64,000 nt of DNA from Vibrio sp. ED004 (GCF_023206395.1 NZ_CP066149.1:1426001-1490000); one strand, 5' to 3'. Counted from the first letter of the stretch, positions 32,053 through 41,848 are shown. Made by a program: numbers and translations. Notes: generated by a model not told the origin, from the letters alone.

Positions 32053-32679
32053 ATGAAAACAAGCGACAAAATCTTACAGACCATTAAGCGTCAAGGCGCA
32101 GTAACTGCGAAACAACTGTCAGAAGAATTTGGCATGACGACAATGGGTGCAAGGCAGCATCTGCAAAGTCTGGAAGATGATGGCATTCTTGCGTTTCATG
32201 ACGTGAAAGTGAAAGTCGGTCGCCCGACTCGTCACTGGTCCCTTACTCAACACGGTCACGGTCAGTTTTCAGACCGACACGGTGAACTGACCATTCAAGT
32301 CATTGATGCGGTCGAGAACCTGTTTGGTAAAGAAGGACTGGCTAAGGTCGCTGCCGAACGTGAACAGCACACTCTCAAGCAATATCAATCAGCCCTATCT
32401 GGCTGCAATGACCTGATCAGTAAGCTTGAAAAGCTCACTCAACTTCGTGAAGAAGAGGGCTACATGGCAGAACTTCAGGAGCATGATGACCATTACATCT
32501 TGATCGAAAACCACTGCCCTATCTGCAAGGCGGCGACTCGCTGCCCTAGCCTATGCCAGTCAGAGCTCAATGTTTTCACCGAACTGCTCAAAGACGAATG
32601 CCACGTAAGCCGCACTGAGCACATTATTGCTGGCGAGCGACGTTGCACTTACACGTTAACACCGACGCCTTCATCGTAA
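32053..32679 (+). CDS. SufR-like winged-helix regulator with cysteine ladder
   Basis: This 208-residue regulator has an N-terminal winged helix (KILQTIKRQGAVTAKQLSEE, then MGARQHLQSLEDDG) of the DeoR/ArsR-like COG2345 type, and a wing in KVGRPTRHWSLT. The C-terminal half has Cys at 155, 158, 164, 168, 183 and 198. The spacing C155-x12-C168-x14-C183-x14-C198 is close to that reported for the [4Fe-4S] sensor SufR of cyanobacteria. An iron-sulfur cluster is therefore plausible but inferred. No Fe-S assembly genes lie nearby, so the target is unknown. Confidence 0.75.
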   Translation: MKTSDKILQTIKRQGAVTAKQLSEEFGMTTMGARQHLQSLEDDGILAFHDVKVKVGRPTRHWSLTQHGHGQFSDRHGELTIQVIDAVENLFGKEGLAKVAAEREQHTLKQYQSALSGCNDLISKLEKLTQLREEEGYMAELQEHDDHYILIENHCPICKAATRCPSLCQSELNVFTELLKDECHVSRTEHIIAGERRCTYTLTPTPSS

Positions 32680-32815
32680 TACCAAGCGCTAAAGCTTCGC
32701 GCTAAGCCACTGATCTCGTCTCAATATTGAGAAAACGCCAATAGAACAAAATTTGTACAGAATTCTTTCTTAAGCTTAAAGCATATGAAACATGCTTAAC
32801 GCTAAGGAAGGAATG

Positions 32816-33163
32816 ATGGCACATCCACAACCCAATCAAAAACTGCCACCCTTTGATGAACTTGTCCAACTTGCGAAAAGCGATCCTAAAGCATTCAATC
32901 AATTCAAACACGAGATGTGCGAACAGATGATTTGTTCGGCTTCTGAAACCATGCAAGACAGACTCCGCGCTCAGCAAAGCCACATCGACTTAGTGGTTAG
33001 CCGTTGTAAGAATCCGCACCATGCTAATGTCGTGCTTATGCAGGAGTTGCGCTGTCAGGTTTGTAAATTCCAAGACGCACTCGAAGGCCGCTGTGGTTTT
33101 GAAGAAACTCTGCCAGAAAATGTGGTGCCTTTTAGACCCAATACAGAGCCGAAAATGTATTAA
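32816..33163 (+). CDS. DUF3135-like cytoplasmic protein
   Basis: This 115-residue protein begins (M)AHPQPNQKLPPFDELVQLAK and has the pattern PFDELVxLAxxDPxAF typical, from memory, of DUF3135. A cysteine-containing part includes CEQMICSASE and CQVCKFQD, which might bind metal. The ATG at 32816 has AAGGAAGG five bases upstream; a second ATG at 32813 is too close. The role is unknown. It is co-directional with the SufR-like gene but 136 bases away. Confidence 0.65.
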   Translation: MAHPQPNQKLPPFDELVQLAKSDPKAFNQFKHEMCEQMICSASETMQDRLRAQQSHIDLVVSRCKNPHHANVVLMQELRCQVCKFQDALEGRCGFEETLPENVVPFRPNTEPKMY

Positions 33164-33217
33164 AGCGAATATAAATTAACAGCAGACACACATGAATATC
33201 AGACTGTTATAAAACAA

Positions 33218-33242
33218 AAAAGGGAGCGTAATGCTCCCTTTT
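33218..33242. terminator. Terminator between the DUF3135-like and DUF805 genes
   Basis: AAAAGGGAGC pairs with GCTCCCTTTT around GTAAT; A and T tracts on both sides fit the convergent genes. Confidence 0.88.
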
Positions 33243-33262
33243 GTTCATTCATCATTCCGCAA

Positions 33263-33685
33263 TTACACCGGATCTTCGCCGTAATCATTGCGACCTTCAG
33301 TGCCTTTCATCAAGCCACATTCAATCAGAATCCATAAACCACACACTAATGCTGCAACGGTTGCCACCATATGAACTGGCGATACCGACTCTGTTGTCGT
33401 CGCAGCCATTGGTGAAGCCAAACGACCAAGTACCAGCGGTACATTCAGCAGTAACCAGTAGTTCGATTTGTTACGGTCGTGCCAACGCTTGGCGGTTACC
33501 GCAAGATCTGGGATAACCAGCATCAGTAGGAAGATTGGTAGTAGAATGTAAGAGTACGCAGGGAACAAAACCGAGATACCAGAAGCAAAACCAGTAATCG
33601 CAATGTAGTAGAAAATGTTCCACATCCAGTAAGTCTTACGACCAATTCTCCCTTTGAAAGAGAGCAGTAAATCTTTCATCGACAT
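33263..33685 (-). CDS. DUF805 inner-membrane protein
   Basis: This 140-residue protein has the DUF805 (YhaH-like) pattern: SFKGRIGRKTYWMW at the N-terminus, two central hydrophobic helices, the marker AVTAKRWHDRNKSNYW, two more helices, and a C-terminal GTEGRNDYGEDP motif. Four transmembrane segments are expected. The function of the family is not established. Confidence 0.85.
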   Translation of the reverse strand: MSMKDLLLSFKGRIGRKTYWMWNIFYYIAITGFASGISVLFPAYSYILLPIFLLMLVIPDLAVTAKRWHDRNKSNYWLLLNVPLVLGRLASPMAATTTESVSPVHMVATVAALVCGLWILIECGLMKGTEGRNDYGEDPV

Positions 33686-33780
33686 CTAAAAATACTCAAA
33701 AATTAATACGCTACCAAAAAAGTTAGCAGCAAATTGCTCGTTAATCACTTTTATTAAGCTAATCACTTTTATTAATAAAA

Positions 33781-34128
33781 TCAGTTAATCACTTTCTGAA
33801 AGCTGCTTTTGTCCATATCTCTTATGTTCACCGTTAGGCTGCGGATATGGCTCGCCTGTTCTTGTAAGGTTTGCATTAACGAACGCGACAGTTCTCTTTT
33901 CTGTTCTTCGGTACGTCCTGAAAGTAACTCGAAGCTGATGTGAATAAAATCCACACTGTCTTCTTCATCACCGACTAGCCAGTTATGACAACGCAGTGAA
34001 CGCGACTTCACAGAAGGCACATCAAACAAGCCACAGTTTAATGCAACTTTATGAAGATCTTCTAGTAAACCTTGGATATTCACTCGCTCGTCCACTGAAT
34101 TTGAGTACTCTAGAACTAGATTCGGCAT
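33781..34128 (-). CDS. 5-carboxymethyl-2-hydroxymuconate isomerase-like protein
   Basis: This 115-residue protein of the tautomerase superfamily begins (M)PNLVLEYSNSVDE, with the N-terminal Pro that acts as general base after Met removal, and has VKSRSLRCHNWLVG and FIHISFELLSGRTEEQK, matching CHMI. CHMI acts in homoprotocatechuate degradation, but no other genes of that pathway are nearby, so the true substrate is uncertain. Confidence 0.8.
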   Translation of the reverse strand: MPNLVLEYSNSVDERVNIQGLLEDLHKVALNCGLFDVPSVKSRSLRCHNWLVGDEEDSVDFIHISFELLSGRTEEQKRELSRSLMQTLQEQASHIRSLTVNIRDMDKSSFQKVIN

Positions 34129-34377
34129 TATTACTTCCTATTGTTAACGCAATCGTTTGTCCCTTAATACCAACTAACGATGAAAAATCCGAGAAGTTAG
34201 CTATTATTCTGTCTGCCGGATCACTGATATATGCTCAAAATCTACTCTGACCATTGAGTAAGATCCTAGAAAGTCATGACCACAGTCATGATCTGTTGAT
34301 ATTAATCTGTTATATTATTTCGTAATAAAGTTTACTTTTTTACATTCGATTTATTTAAATACTTTGGAGATATTCCT

Positions 34378-35148
34378 ATGCGTCATCCTGTAGTTATGGG
34401 TAACTGGAAACTAAACGGCAGCAAAGAAATGGTTGTTGATCTACTAAACGGTCTTAACGCTGAACTTGAAGGCGTAACAGGCGTAGACGTAGCAGTTGCT
34501 CCACCAGCACTTTTCGTTGATCTAGCAGAGCGTACGCTTACTGAAGCGGGCAGCGCGATCATCCTAGGTGCTCAAAACTCTGACCTAAACAACAGCGGTG
34601 CATTCACTGGCGACATGTCTCCAGCAATGCTTAAAGAGTTCGGCGCATCTCACATCATCATCGGTCACTCTGAGCGTCGTGAATACCACAACGAATCAGA
34701 CGAGTTCGTAGCTAAGAAATTCGCATTCCTAAAAGAGAACGGTCTAACTCCAGTTCTTTGTATCGGCGAATCTGAAGCACAAAACGAAGCAGGCGAAACT
34801 GTTGCAGTATGTGCTCGTCAACTTGACGCTGTTATCAACACTCAAGGTGTTGAAGCTCTTGAAGGCGCTATCATCGCTTACGAACCAATCTGGGCTATCG
34901 GTACTGGTAAAGCAGCGACAGCTGAAGATGCACAACGCATCCACGCTCAAATCCGTGCGCACATCGCAGAGAAATCTGAAGAAGTTGCTAAGAAAGTTGT
35001 TATCCAATACGGCGGTTCTGTTAAGCCAGAAAACGCAGCAGCTTACTTCGCACAACCAGACATCGACGGTGCTCTAGTTGGCGGCGCAGCTCTTGACGCG
35101 AAAAGCTTCGCAGCTATCGCTAAAGCAGCAGCTGAAGCAAAAGCTTAA
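34378..35148 (+). CDS. tpiA: Triosephosphate isomerase
   Basis: This glycolytic enzyme interconverts DHAP and glyceraldehyde 3-phosphate. The 256-residue TIM barrel begins [16 protein letters not shown] with the catalytic Lys, then has IIGHSERRE with the catalytic His, [17 protein letters not shown] with the catalytic Glu and flexible loop, and [12 protein letters not shown]. It is monocistronic, with its own terminator, and faces pfkA. Confidence 0.98.
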   Translation: MRHPVVMGNWKLNGSKEMVVDLLNGLNAELEGVTGVDVAVAPPALFVDLAERTLTEAGSAIILGAQNSDLNNSGAFTGDMSPAMLKEFGASHIIIGHSERREYHNESDEFVAKKFAFLKENGLTPVLCIGESEAQNEAGETVAVCARQLDAVINTQGVEALEGAIIAYEPIWAIGTGKAATAEDAQRIHAQIRAHIAEKSEEVAKKVVIQYGGSVKPENAAAYFAQPDIDGALVGGAALDAKSFAAIAKAAAEAKA

Positions 35149-35175
35149 TTTAAACTTCACCGTTTAAATTGAATG

Positions 35176-35202
35176 AAAGGTCAACTCAGGTTGGCCTTTT
35201 TT
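35176..35202 (+). terminator. tpiA terminator
   Basis: AAAGGTCAAC pairs with GTTGGCCTTT (one G-T pair) and is followed by T residues. Confidence 0.85.
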
Positions 35203-35239
35203 ATTGCCTGTCATTCCTGAAACCTCAAATAATAGGCAC

Positions 35240-35270
35240 AAAAAAACCGCTGATAGATCAGCGGTTTTTA
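35240..35270 (-). terminator. pfkA terminator
   Basis: AAAAACCGCTGAT pairs perfectly with ATCAGCGGTTTTT; the A tract before it gives a T run on the minus strand, 30 bases beyond the pfkA stop. Confidence 0.9.
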
Positions 35271-35298
35271 AATTCTTTAAGCGAACGCTAAGCGTAGC

Positions 35299-36261
35299 TT
35301 AGAACAACTCTTCTGCAACGCGGAACAGCTCAGAACGGTCTGGGTTCTGCATGTTCTCGATACAATCGATGATGTCGTGGTGAACAAGTTCTTCTTTCTC
35401 GATACCAACACAACGACCACCGTGACCTTCTTGAAGAAGGTGAACAGCGTAGTTACCCATGCGAGAAGCCAGTACACGGTCAAATGCAGTAGGACGACCA
35501 CCACGTTGGATGTGACCAAGAACCGTAGCACGAGTCTCACGACCTGTTGCTGTTTCGATCTCTTTAGCAAGCTCGTTTGCGTCCATCATAAGCTCAGTTA
35601 GAGCGATGATTGCGTGCTTCTTACCTTTAGCAATGCCATCTTGGATGTTGCCGATAAGCTGCTCTTTATCTAGGCCAGTCTCTGGAGTAATGATGTACTC
35701 ACAACCACCCGCGATTGCTGACATAAGCGTAAGGTCACCACAGTGACGGCCCATGATTTCAACAATAGAAATACGTTGGTGAGAAGAAGACGTGTCACGT
35801 AGACGGTCGATTGAATCGATAACTGTGTTAAGCGCCGTTAGGTAACCGATTGTGTAGTCAGTACCTGCGATATCGTTATCGATTGTGCCTGGAAGACCGA
35901 TACATGGGTAACCCATCTCAGTTAGCTTCTTAGCACCCATGTAAGAACCGTCACCACCGATAACAACAAGTGCTTCGATGCCGTGTTTCTTAAGGTTCTC
36001 GATGCCTTTCTCACGAACAGCAACGTCTTTGAATTCAGGGAAACGTGCAGAACCTAAGAAGGTACCACCACGGTTGATTACGTCAGATACGCTTGAACGG
36101 TCAAGCTTTTCGATACGGTCTTCAACAAGGCCTTGGTAGCCATCGTAAATACCGTAAACTTCAATGCCAACTGATAACGCAGTACGAACAACGCCGCGAA
36201 CTGCTGCGTTCATACCTGGAGCGTCACCACCACTGGTCAAAACACCGATCTTCTTAATCAT
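35299..36261 (-). CDS. pfkA: 6-phosphofructokinase
   Basis: This ATP-dependent allosteric enzyme commits fructose 6-phosphate to glycolysis. The protein has 320 residues, exactly the E. coli length, with [30 protein letters not shown] and the catalytic [18 protein letters not shown]. An in-frame GTG two codons upstream is possible, but the ATG at 36261 behind GAGGGTGA gives the family N-terminus. It is next to fieF, as in enteric bacteria. Confidence 0.97.
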   Translation of the reverse strand: MIKKIGVLTSGGDAPGMNAAVRGVVRTALSVGIEVYGIYDGYQGLVEDRIEKLDRSSVSDVINRGGTFLGSARFPEFKDVAVREKGIENLKKHGIEALVVIGGDGSYMGAKKLTEMGYPCIGLPGTIDNDIAGTDYTIGYLTALNTVIDSIDRLRDTSSSHQRISIVEIMGRHCGDLTLMSAIAGGCEYIITPETGLDKEQLIGNIQDGIAKGKKHAIIALTELMMDANELAKEIETATGRETRATVLGHIQRGGRPTAFDRVLASRMGNYAVHLLQEGHGGRCVGIEKEELVHHDIIDCIENMQNPDRSELFRVAEELF

Positions 36262-36578
36262 GCTCACCCTCGATTTTTGGGAATCTATTATTCAATTCTT
36301 GTTCTTGCTGATTGTATATCAACAAGATTTTAAATCTATATTTGTGCGTTATGTTACATTTCCTCAACAGGAATAGCACTTAAATCGCGTAAAATTATGT
36401 AACATTTCTACTTCTGTAAGAGTATTACAGTTTTACTCAATAACTTTGTTGATTCACATCAGAATCAACATTAATTGTTACTAAGGTGATTTTTGAATCA
36501 CCAAAGAACTAGTAATTTTTACTCACTCTAGTTCAAAAGCCGCCCACTTACCATTTGCCAGCTAATTTTTAGCACGCA
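36262..36578. other. pfkA upstream region
   Basis: These 317 bases hold no supported gene. They contain the pfkA promoter area on the minus strand, a small dyad CTGTAA-N5-TTACAG (36414-36430) and a weak hairpin GGTGATT/AATCACC (36485-36502) near the fieF end. Confidence 0.45.
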
Positions 36579-37487
36579 TTACCACGAGTGGAATTTCTGC
36601 TGCTTCTCTGGTCCAAATACGACCGAATACGGATCCTGGTGAATTAATACATCAGCATCAGGGAATACGGAGATAAGCTTGGCCTCAACTTCGTCAGAAA
36701 TGCGATGCGCTTCAATAAGTGGCATCTCATCTTCAAGTTCTAAGTGCAATTGAATAAAGCGAATTGGCCCCGAACGACGCGTTCGTAATTGATGCACACC
36801 CAACACGCCTTCGATGCTCAACGATGTCTCTTTTATCTGTTTTAGCTCTTCATCCGGCAGCTTATGATCAAGCAGAGATTGAATAGCTTCCATCGCCATT
36901 TGATAAGCGCTGTAAAGAATGTAGATACCGATACCGACCGCGAATACAGAGTCCGCTTGGCCAATACCAAACCAGCTCAATGCTAGGGCTAGCATGATCG
37001 CGGCATTCATATAAAGGTCAGATTGATAGTGCAGTGAATCAGCGGCAATCGCTTGGCTACCCGTTTTCTTCACCACGTGTTTTTGGAAGCGCACCAAGCC
37101 GAAGGTCATCATCATCGCGAATAAGCTGACGTAGATACCGATTTCAGGCGAGTTGAGTTCATGAGGTCTGAAGAAGCGCTCAATACCATTAAGAATGAGG
37201 AAACAAGCCGAGCCTGAGATAAACATCGCCTGTGCTAATGCGGCAAGAGATTCGGCCTTACCATGACCAAAGGTGTGTTCTTTGTCGGCAGGCTGCAGAG
37301 AGTAGCGAACGACGATGAGGTTAACGACAGAGGCCGCGATATCCAGCATTGAATCCACCACAGAAGCCAACAGACTCACAGAACCTGTCACCCACCATGC
37401 TGCGACTTTCACTATCAATAAAATAGTGGCGATGGTGGTGGCTGCCCAAGCAGCGAGCGTAACTAAACGTGCGTATTCTTGTTTCAT
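36579..37487 (-). CDS. fieF: Ferrous-iron/zinc efflux pump FieF
   Basis: FieF is a cation-diffusion-facilitator antiporter that exports divalent metals in exchange for protons. The 302-residue protein begins [18 protein letters not shown], has about six transmembrane helices, the metal site segment [13 protein letters not shown] in TM2, [14 protein letters not shown], and a cytoplasmic C-terminal metal domain ([11 protein letters not shown], then VLIHQDP). The reading frame extends 27 codons upstream, but homology with E. coli FieF begins at 37487. Confidence 0.94.
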   Translation of the reverse strand: MKQEYARLVTLAAWAATTIATILLIVKVAAWWVTGSVSLLASVVDSMLDIAASVVNLIVVRYSLQPADKEHTFGHGKAESLAALAQAMFISGSACFLILNGIERFFRPHELNSPEIGIYVSLFAMMMTFGLVRFQKHVVKKTGSQAIAADSLHYQSDLYMNAAIMLALALSWFGIGQADSVFAVGIGIYILYSAYQMAMEAIQSLLDHKLPDEELKQIKETSLSIEGVLGVHQLRTRRSGPIRFIQLHLELEDEMPLIEAHRISDEVEAKLISVFPDADVLIHQDPYSVVFGPEKQQKFHSW

Positions 37488-37583
37488 AACTTGGCTATAA
37501 AGTGACTGATAGCACAAAGTATAACCTGCAAACAACCAATTGAATATGACAGCTAGGGTGTAAGACATTCATTTTTAGGGATC

Positions 37584-37607
37584 AAAAAAAGCGGCACACG
37601 GCCGCTT
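37584..37607 (-). terminator. cpxP terminator
   Basis: AAGCGGC pairs with GCCGCTT around a small loop; the A tract at 37584-37590 gives a T run on the minus strand. Confidence 0.8.
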
Positions 37608-37650
37608 CTTTCTAAATACTTTCATTCAAAGCTGCTTTATCAAGCTTGAA

Positions 37651-38160
37651 TTACTTGTCTTTGTTCATGCGTTTTTCCATTTTTTCAGCACACTTAGTCA
37701 TGCGCTCTTGTTGGATTTCTTTCAGTTGAGTCTTTTGCTCAGCCGTTAGTACGCTCATCATTTCGTGTTGCTTCTTCAGCATTGCCACGCGACGCTCAGT
37801 TTGTTTCTCAACCATTTCGCTTGCTAGGTCGTTTGCTGCTGCTTCATCGAAGTTGTCAGCCAGCACCAATGCTTGAACTTTCTCTTGGTGCGCTTTCATT
37901 TTCGCCATTTTATCGGCTTTATTACCAGCGTGTTTTTCTTTCATCTCTGCACGATTCGCTTCGCGCATCTCTTTCAATTCTGTTTTTTGTGCGTCAGTTA
38001 GGTCTAGTTGACGCATCACTTTCTTATCGAAGCCACCACATTTACCGTGCATGCCTTTGTGGTCGCCCTTATCGCCGCCGCCAAATGCGTACGCGCTTGC
38101 TGTACCTAACATTAGTGGAAGTGCCGCAGCTGCTAGTACAAGTTTCTTAGTCATTTTCAT
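37651..38160 (-). CDS. cpxP: CpxP/Spy-family periplasmic chaperone
   Basis: CpxP restrains the sensor CpxA and helps with misfolded periplasmic proteins. The 169-residue protein has a signal peptide (MKMTKKLVLAAAALPLML then an Ala-rich cleavage area near residue 25), a Gly/His/Lys-rich linker, and helices with the family motifs LDLTDAQKTELK and LTAEQKTQLKEI. It is divergent from cpxRA with CpxR boxes between, as in E. coli. A start two codons downstream is also possible. Confidence 0.88.
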   Translation of the reverse strand: MKMTKKLVLAAAALPLMLGTASAYAFGGGDKGDHKGMHGKCGGFDKKVMRQLDLTDAQKTELKEMREANRAEMKEKHAGNKADKMAKMKAHQEKVQALVLADNFDEAAANDLASEMVEKQTERRVAMLKKQHEMMSVLTAEQKTQLKEIQQERMTKCAEKMEKRMNKDK

Positions 38161-38240
38161 AATTGTTGCCTCAATTCGGTATAATAAGTCATGTGTTGCG
38201 TCTGTTTCTCAGCGCTTGAATATAGATTAGTCTTTCCCTC

Positions 38241-38276
38241 GTAAAGTGACGTTTAGAAAGCGTAAAGAATCGTAAA
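38241..38276. promoter_or_regulatory. Two CpxR boxes between cpxP and cpxR
   Basis: The CpxR consensus is GTAAA-N5-GTAAA. GTAAAGAATCGTAAA at 38262-38276 is perfect, and GTAAAGTGACGTTTA at 38241-38255 matches 9 of 10 fixed positions. The location explains joint control of cpxP and cpxRA. Confidence 0.9.
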
Positions 38277-38340
38277 GAGTGAAAGCTGACCAATAATTAG
38301 CAGTATTATTAACGTGTAAATAACCGATTAAGGCTTCCCT

Positions 38341-39030
38341 ATGGCGAACATTCTTCTTATTGATGACGACACCGAGTTAACCAGCTTACTTAAAGACATT
38401 CTGAGCTTTGAGGGCTTCACTGTTTCCGAAGCCAATGACGGCTACGCGGGGCTCGAGGCGATCAATGATGAGATTGACCTTATTCTTTTGGATGTGATGA
38501 TGCCGCGCCTGAATGGCATGGAAACTCTCAAGAAGCTAAGAGAAAATTGGGAAACACCCGTACTGATGCTGACCGCAAAAGGTGAAGAGATCGACCGTGT
38601 GATCGGCCTAGAGCTTGGCGCAGATGACTATTTACCTAAGCCTTTCAGTGACCGAGAGCTGCTAGCACGTATTCGTGCCATCTTGCGTCGAACGCAAACC
38701 ACCACGGCACCTAAGGCGGCCAGTGATCGGGTTCAATACCAAGATATTGAAGTCTTCCCTGGCAAACAAGAAGCTTACTGTAATGGCGAGATTATCGATC
38801 TCACCACCACTGAGTTCGCTCTGTTGAGCCACCTTATCCAAAACCCGGGGCAAGTGATCACCAAAGAAGCATTGAGCCTAGATGTATTGGGCAAAAGGCT
38901 TGCAGCGTTTGACCGCGCAATTGATATGCACATATCTAATCTGCGTAAAAAGATTCCAGAGCGCAGCGACGGTAAATCTCGCATCAAGACCTTACGCGGT
39001 CGTGGCTACTTATTGGTAGAGGAGGATTAA
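38341..39030 (+). CDS. cpxR: CpxR, envelope-stress response regulator
   Basis: CpxR is an OmpR-family transcription factor activated by CpxA. The 229-residue protein has a receiver domain with ANILLIDDDTEL and phospho-Asp51 in LILLDVMMP, the conserved Lys in YLPKPF, and a winged-helix DNA-binding domain ending in IKTLRGRGYLLVEED. Its stop codon overlaps the cpxA start by one base (TAATG), so translation is coupled. Confidence 0.97.
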   Translation: MANILLIDDDTELTSLLKDILSFEGFTVSEANDGYAGLEAINDEIDLILLDVMMPRLNGMETLKKLRENWETPVLMLTAKGEEIDRVIGLELGADDYLPKPFSDRELLARIRAILRRTQTTTAPKAASDRVQYQDIEVFPGKQEAYCNGEIIDLTTTEFALLSHLIQNPGQVITKEALSLDVLGKRLAAFDRAIDMHISNLRKKIPERSDGKSRIKTLRGRGYLLVEED

Positions 39031-40409
39031 TGCGTATCCCTAAAATCACCAGCTTATATGGACGCATCTTTGCTATCTTTTGGTTCACCATGTTACTGGT
39101 GCTTTTGTCGGTACTGTCACTTCCTCATTTAGACCCGCGAGTCGCGCGCGATGTGCCTGCTGATCACCTCGGTAAATTAGAGCGTATCGCCAAGGCCGCT
39201 GAAAAACGCTACGCCAGAGAACCGAATCTCGGCAAAATTGTTTTCCAACTTGAAGCGCCACGCAGCCGCAAGGATTCTCGTGCTCGTATCTATTTAACCG
39301 ATCTTGAGGGTGCGGTTCTCACCTCGAAAAGGCATTCAGACTATAAGCTCAAGGCGATTCGTAACTTTGTTACCTCGATTGATAACCCTGAGATGCCGAA
39401 GCAAAAACTCTACGGGCACTACATGGTTGCAGGGCCAGTACCGATTACTCTCGCTGGCGAAGAACTACTGATGTATGCCGGAGTGAAGTGGAATCAACCA
39501 CCGCCATTCTTACTGCGCCTGTTTGATAGGCCTCTGCAGCTATTACTTGCTGTGATGTTGGCGAGTACCCCGCTATTGCTTTGGTTAGCTTGGGCACTGA
39601 GCCAACCTGCTCGTAGGCTTGAGCGCGCTGCGCAACGTGTGGCGAAAGGTCAGTTTGAGGTTGATCCAACACTTGAAAAAGGCACATCTGAATTCAGACA
39701 AGCGGGTGAGAGCTTTAACCAGATGGTCGAAGCGGTAAACCAGATGATCTCCGGTCAGCAACGCCTACTCTCTGATATTTCACACGAGCTGCGCTCACCA
39801 CTGACTCGCCTGCGTATGGCGAATGCGCTGGCAATTCGTAAGCAGGGTGAGAGCCAAGAACTTGAGCGTATCGATACTGAAGCACAACGTCTGGAACAGA
39901 TGATCAGCGAGCTACTGACGCTATCGCGCATGCAGGTCGACAGCCACATTACTCGTGAGGTTCAGCCTATCTCAAGCCTGTGGGAAGAGATCTTGAAAGA
40001 CGCACAGTTTGAAGCCGAACAGATGGGCAAACAACTGACGTTCTCTGAGATCCCTGAGCGTTCTATTTCGGGTAATCCTAAGCTGTTGATGAGTGCGCTA
40101 GACAACATTACGCGTAACGCCATCTACTACGGCAAAGACCAAGTCGATGTGCAGTTCCACGTGGTGCAAGATCAGCTGACGATTTGCGTGAACGATAACG
40201 GTGATGGTGTGCCTGATGATGAATTAGATTCTATCTTCAGACCTTTCTATCGCGTTTCTACTGCCCGTGATCGCAATACCGGTGGCACAGGGCTTGGGTT
40301 AACCATTACGGAGAGTGCGATTCGCCAACACAGCGGAACCATCACAGCAACCCGCAGCCAGTTAGGTGGATTACAACTCGAAATCACCCTACCTATCTTA
40401 CCGGTGTAA
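39030..40409 (+). CDS. cpxA: CpxA, envelope-stress sensor histidine kinase
   Basis: CpxA senses periplasmic folding stress and phosphorylates CpxR. The 459-residue protein has two transmembrane helices (about residues 12-32 and 168-190) flanking a periplasmic sensor domain, a HAMP linker (QPARRLERAAQRVAKG), the phospho-acceptor His252 in DISHELRSPLTR, and ATP-binding motifs NAIYYGKDQ, DNGDGVPDDE and GGTGLGLTI. It is the second gene of cpxRA. Confidence 0.96.
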   Translation: MRIPKITSLYGRIFAIFWFTMLLVLLSVLSLPHLDPRVARDVPADHLGKLERIAKAAEKRYAREPNLGKIVFQLEAPRSRKDSRARIYLTDLEGAVLTSKRHSDYKLKAIRNFVTSIDNPEMPKQKLYGHYMVAGPVPITLAGEELLMYAGVKWNQPPPFLLRLFDRPLQLLLAVMLASTPLLLWLAWALSQPARRLERAAQRVAKGQFEVDPTLEKGTSEFRQAGESFNQMVEAVNQMISGQQRLLSDISHELRSPLTRLRMANALAIRKQGESQELERIDTEAQRLEQMISELLTLSRMQVDSHITREVQPISSLWEEILKDAQFEAEQMGKQLTFSEIPERSISGNPKLLMSALDNITRNAIYYGKDQVDVQFHVVQDQLTICVNDNGDGVPDDELDSIFRPFYRVSTARDRNTGGTGLGLTITESAIRQHSGTITATRSQLGGLQLEITLPILPV

Positions 40410-40430
40410 TACCCTTACAAAGATCGCAGT

Positions 40431-40455
40431 TGATAATGATTGTTATTATCATTAT
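40431..40455 (+). promoter_or_regulatory. sodA: Fur box upstream of sodA
   Basis: Consecutive hexamers GATAAT, GATTGT, TATTAT and CATTAT resemble the NATWAT array of Fur sites, and TGATAAT (40431-40437) forms a perfect dyad with ATTATCA (40445-40451). It lies 30 bases before the sodA start, fitting Fur repression of manganese SOD. Confidence 0.85.
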
Positions 40456-40485
40456 GGTAAATCCTCTAATTATGGAGGATTTACC

Positions 40486-41103
40486 ATGTCGCACACTTTC
40501 CCTGATCTACCCTACGCTTACGATGCCCTAGAACCTTACATTGATGCTAAAACGATGGAAGTGCATTACAGCAAGCACCATAGAACCTACTACGATAAGT
40601 TTGTTGCGGCGGTGTCTGGTAGCGAACTAGAACAGCAATCTCTGACCGAGATCTTCGCTAATATCTCGCAGCATAGCCCTGCCGTGCGCAACAATGGTGG
40701 CGGCTACTACAACCACATCTTGTATTGGAACTGTATGTCTCAAGACGGCGGTGGTGAACCAAGTGGCGAACTTGGTGATGCTATCAAGAGCACATTCGGA
40801 AATTTCGAGACGTTCCAAGATCAGTTCGCTCAAGCAGCAATCAATACCTTCGGTTCTGGTTTTGCGTGGTTGGTGGTAGAAGAAGGACAACTGAAAATCA
40901 TCTCGACCTCAAACCAAGACAATCCGTGGATGGATACCATCGCCAGCAACGGTGAGCCAATTCTTGCGCTGGATGTTTGGGAACACGCTTACTACATCAG
41001 CTACCAAAACCGCCGCCCTGATTACATCAACGCATGGTGGAATGTGGTGAATTGGAATGCGGTTGCTGAAAACTACGCACAGGCACTCGCGAATAAAGCG
41101 TAA
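40486..41103 (+). CDS. sodA: Superoxide dismutase, probably manganese type
   Basis: This enzyme dismutates superoxide in the cytosol. The 205-residue protein starts MSHTFPDLPYAYDALEPYID, with metal ligands in VHYSKHHRTYYDKF, NNGGGYYNHILYW, and DVWEHAYYISYQNRRP. Gly-rich NNGGGYYNH and the Fur box favour the manganese enzyme over SodB, but metal choice in this family is hard to read with certainty. The frame runs upstream over cpxA; the Met at 40486 follows GGAGG and gives the family N-terminus. It lies directly after cpxRA. Confidence 0.92.
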   Translation: MSHTFPDLPYAYDALEPYIDAKTMEVHYSKHHRTYYDKFVAAVSGSELEQQSLTEIFANISQHSPAVRNNGGGYYNHILYWNCMSQDGGGEPSGELGDAIKSTFGNFETFQDQFAQAAINTFGSGFAWLVVEEGQLKIISTSNQDNPWMDTIASNGEPILALDVWEHAYYISYQNRRPDYINAWWNVVNWNAVAENYAQALANKA

Positions 41104-41180
41104 GCGAATGGTGGTGAACTGTACTCACTCAGCTTGCCACCGTATACTCTGGCTATCTTTGATTATTCTTGTGAACCAAC

Positions 41181-41660
41181 ATGTTTGATATCGCTCTATA
41201 CGAACCTGAAATTGCACCCAATACGGGTAACATCATCCGCCTATGTGCTAACTGCGGCGCAAACCTGCACCTGATTGAACCGCTTGGCTTTGATTTTGAA
41301 GAGAAAAAAGTTCGTCGCGCTGGCTTGGATTACCACGACCTAGCACGAGTAAAGCGTCACAAGAACCTAGAAGCCTTCCTTGAGTATCTAGAAAATGAAC
41401 GCGAAGGCGACTTCCGCATCTTTGCCTGTACCACTAAAACGACAGGTCACCACGTGGATGCGAAATTCCAACAAGGTGATGTGTTGATGTTTGGCCCAGA
41501 AACACGCGGCCTGCCAGCTGAGTTCATTGAAAGCATGCCAATGGAGCAACGTATTCGTATTCCAATGATGCCAGACGCACGCAGCCTAAACCTGTCTAAC
41601 GCGGTTGCTATCATCGCATTTGAAGCGTGGCGCCAAATGGGCTTTGAAGGCGCGGTATAA
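41181..41660 (+). CDS. trmL: tRNA (cytidine/uridine-34-2'-O)-methyltransferase TrmL
   Basis: TrmL methylates the wobble base of two tRNA-Leu species. The 159-residue SPOUT protein has [53 protein letters not shown] and [18 protein letters not shown], which includes the trefoil-knot AdoMet site. Its length and sequence match E. coli TrmL. It is convergent with fxsA across a strong terminator. Confidence 0.95.
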   Translation: MFDIALYEPEIAPNTGNIIRLCANCGANLHLIEPLGFDFEEKKVRRAGLDYHDLARVKRHKNLEAFLEYLENEREGDFRIFACTTKTTGHHVDAKFQQGDVLMFGPETRGLPAEFIESMPMEQRIRIPMMPDARSLNLSNAVAIIAFEAWRQMGFEGAV

Positions 41661-41742
41661 TACCGAACTCAGTCAATAACCGCTCACACGGCCTGTTACC
41701 TGTTCCTGCTAGCAATAGTAAGTAGCAGATGACACGCAATAA

Positions 41743-41796
41743 AAAAGGCTCTTACCGTTATCTCTTTCTTGCGAAGGATAAAGGTAAGAGCCTTTT
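41743..41796. terminator. Bidirectional terminator between trmL and fxsA
   Basis: AAAAGGCTCTTACC pairs with GGTAAGAGCCTTTT across a 26-base loop region. Both flanking genes converge on it. Confidence 0.85.
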
Positions 41797-41848
41797 CTGT
41801 TTGTAGTCTTTTGTCTTTCTATATAAGAGAAAGCAAAAAGCGACGGAA

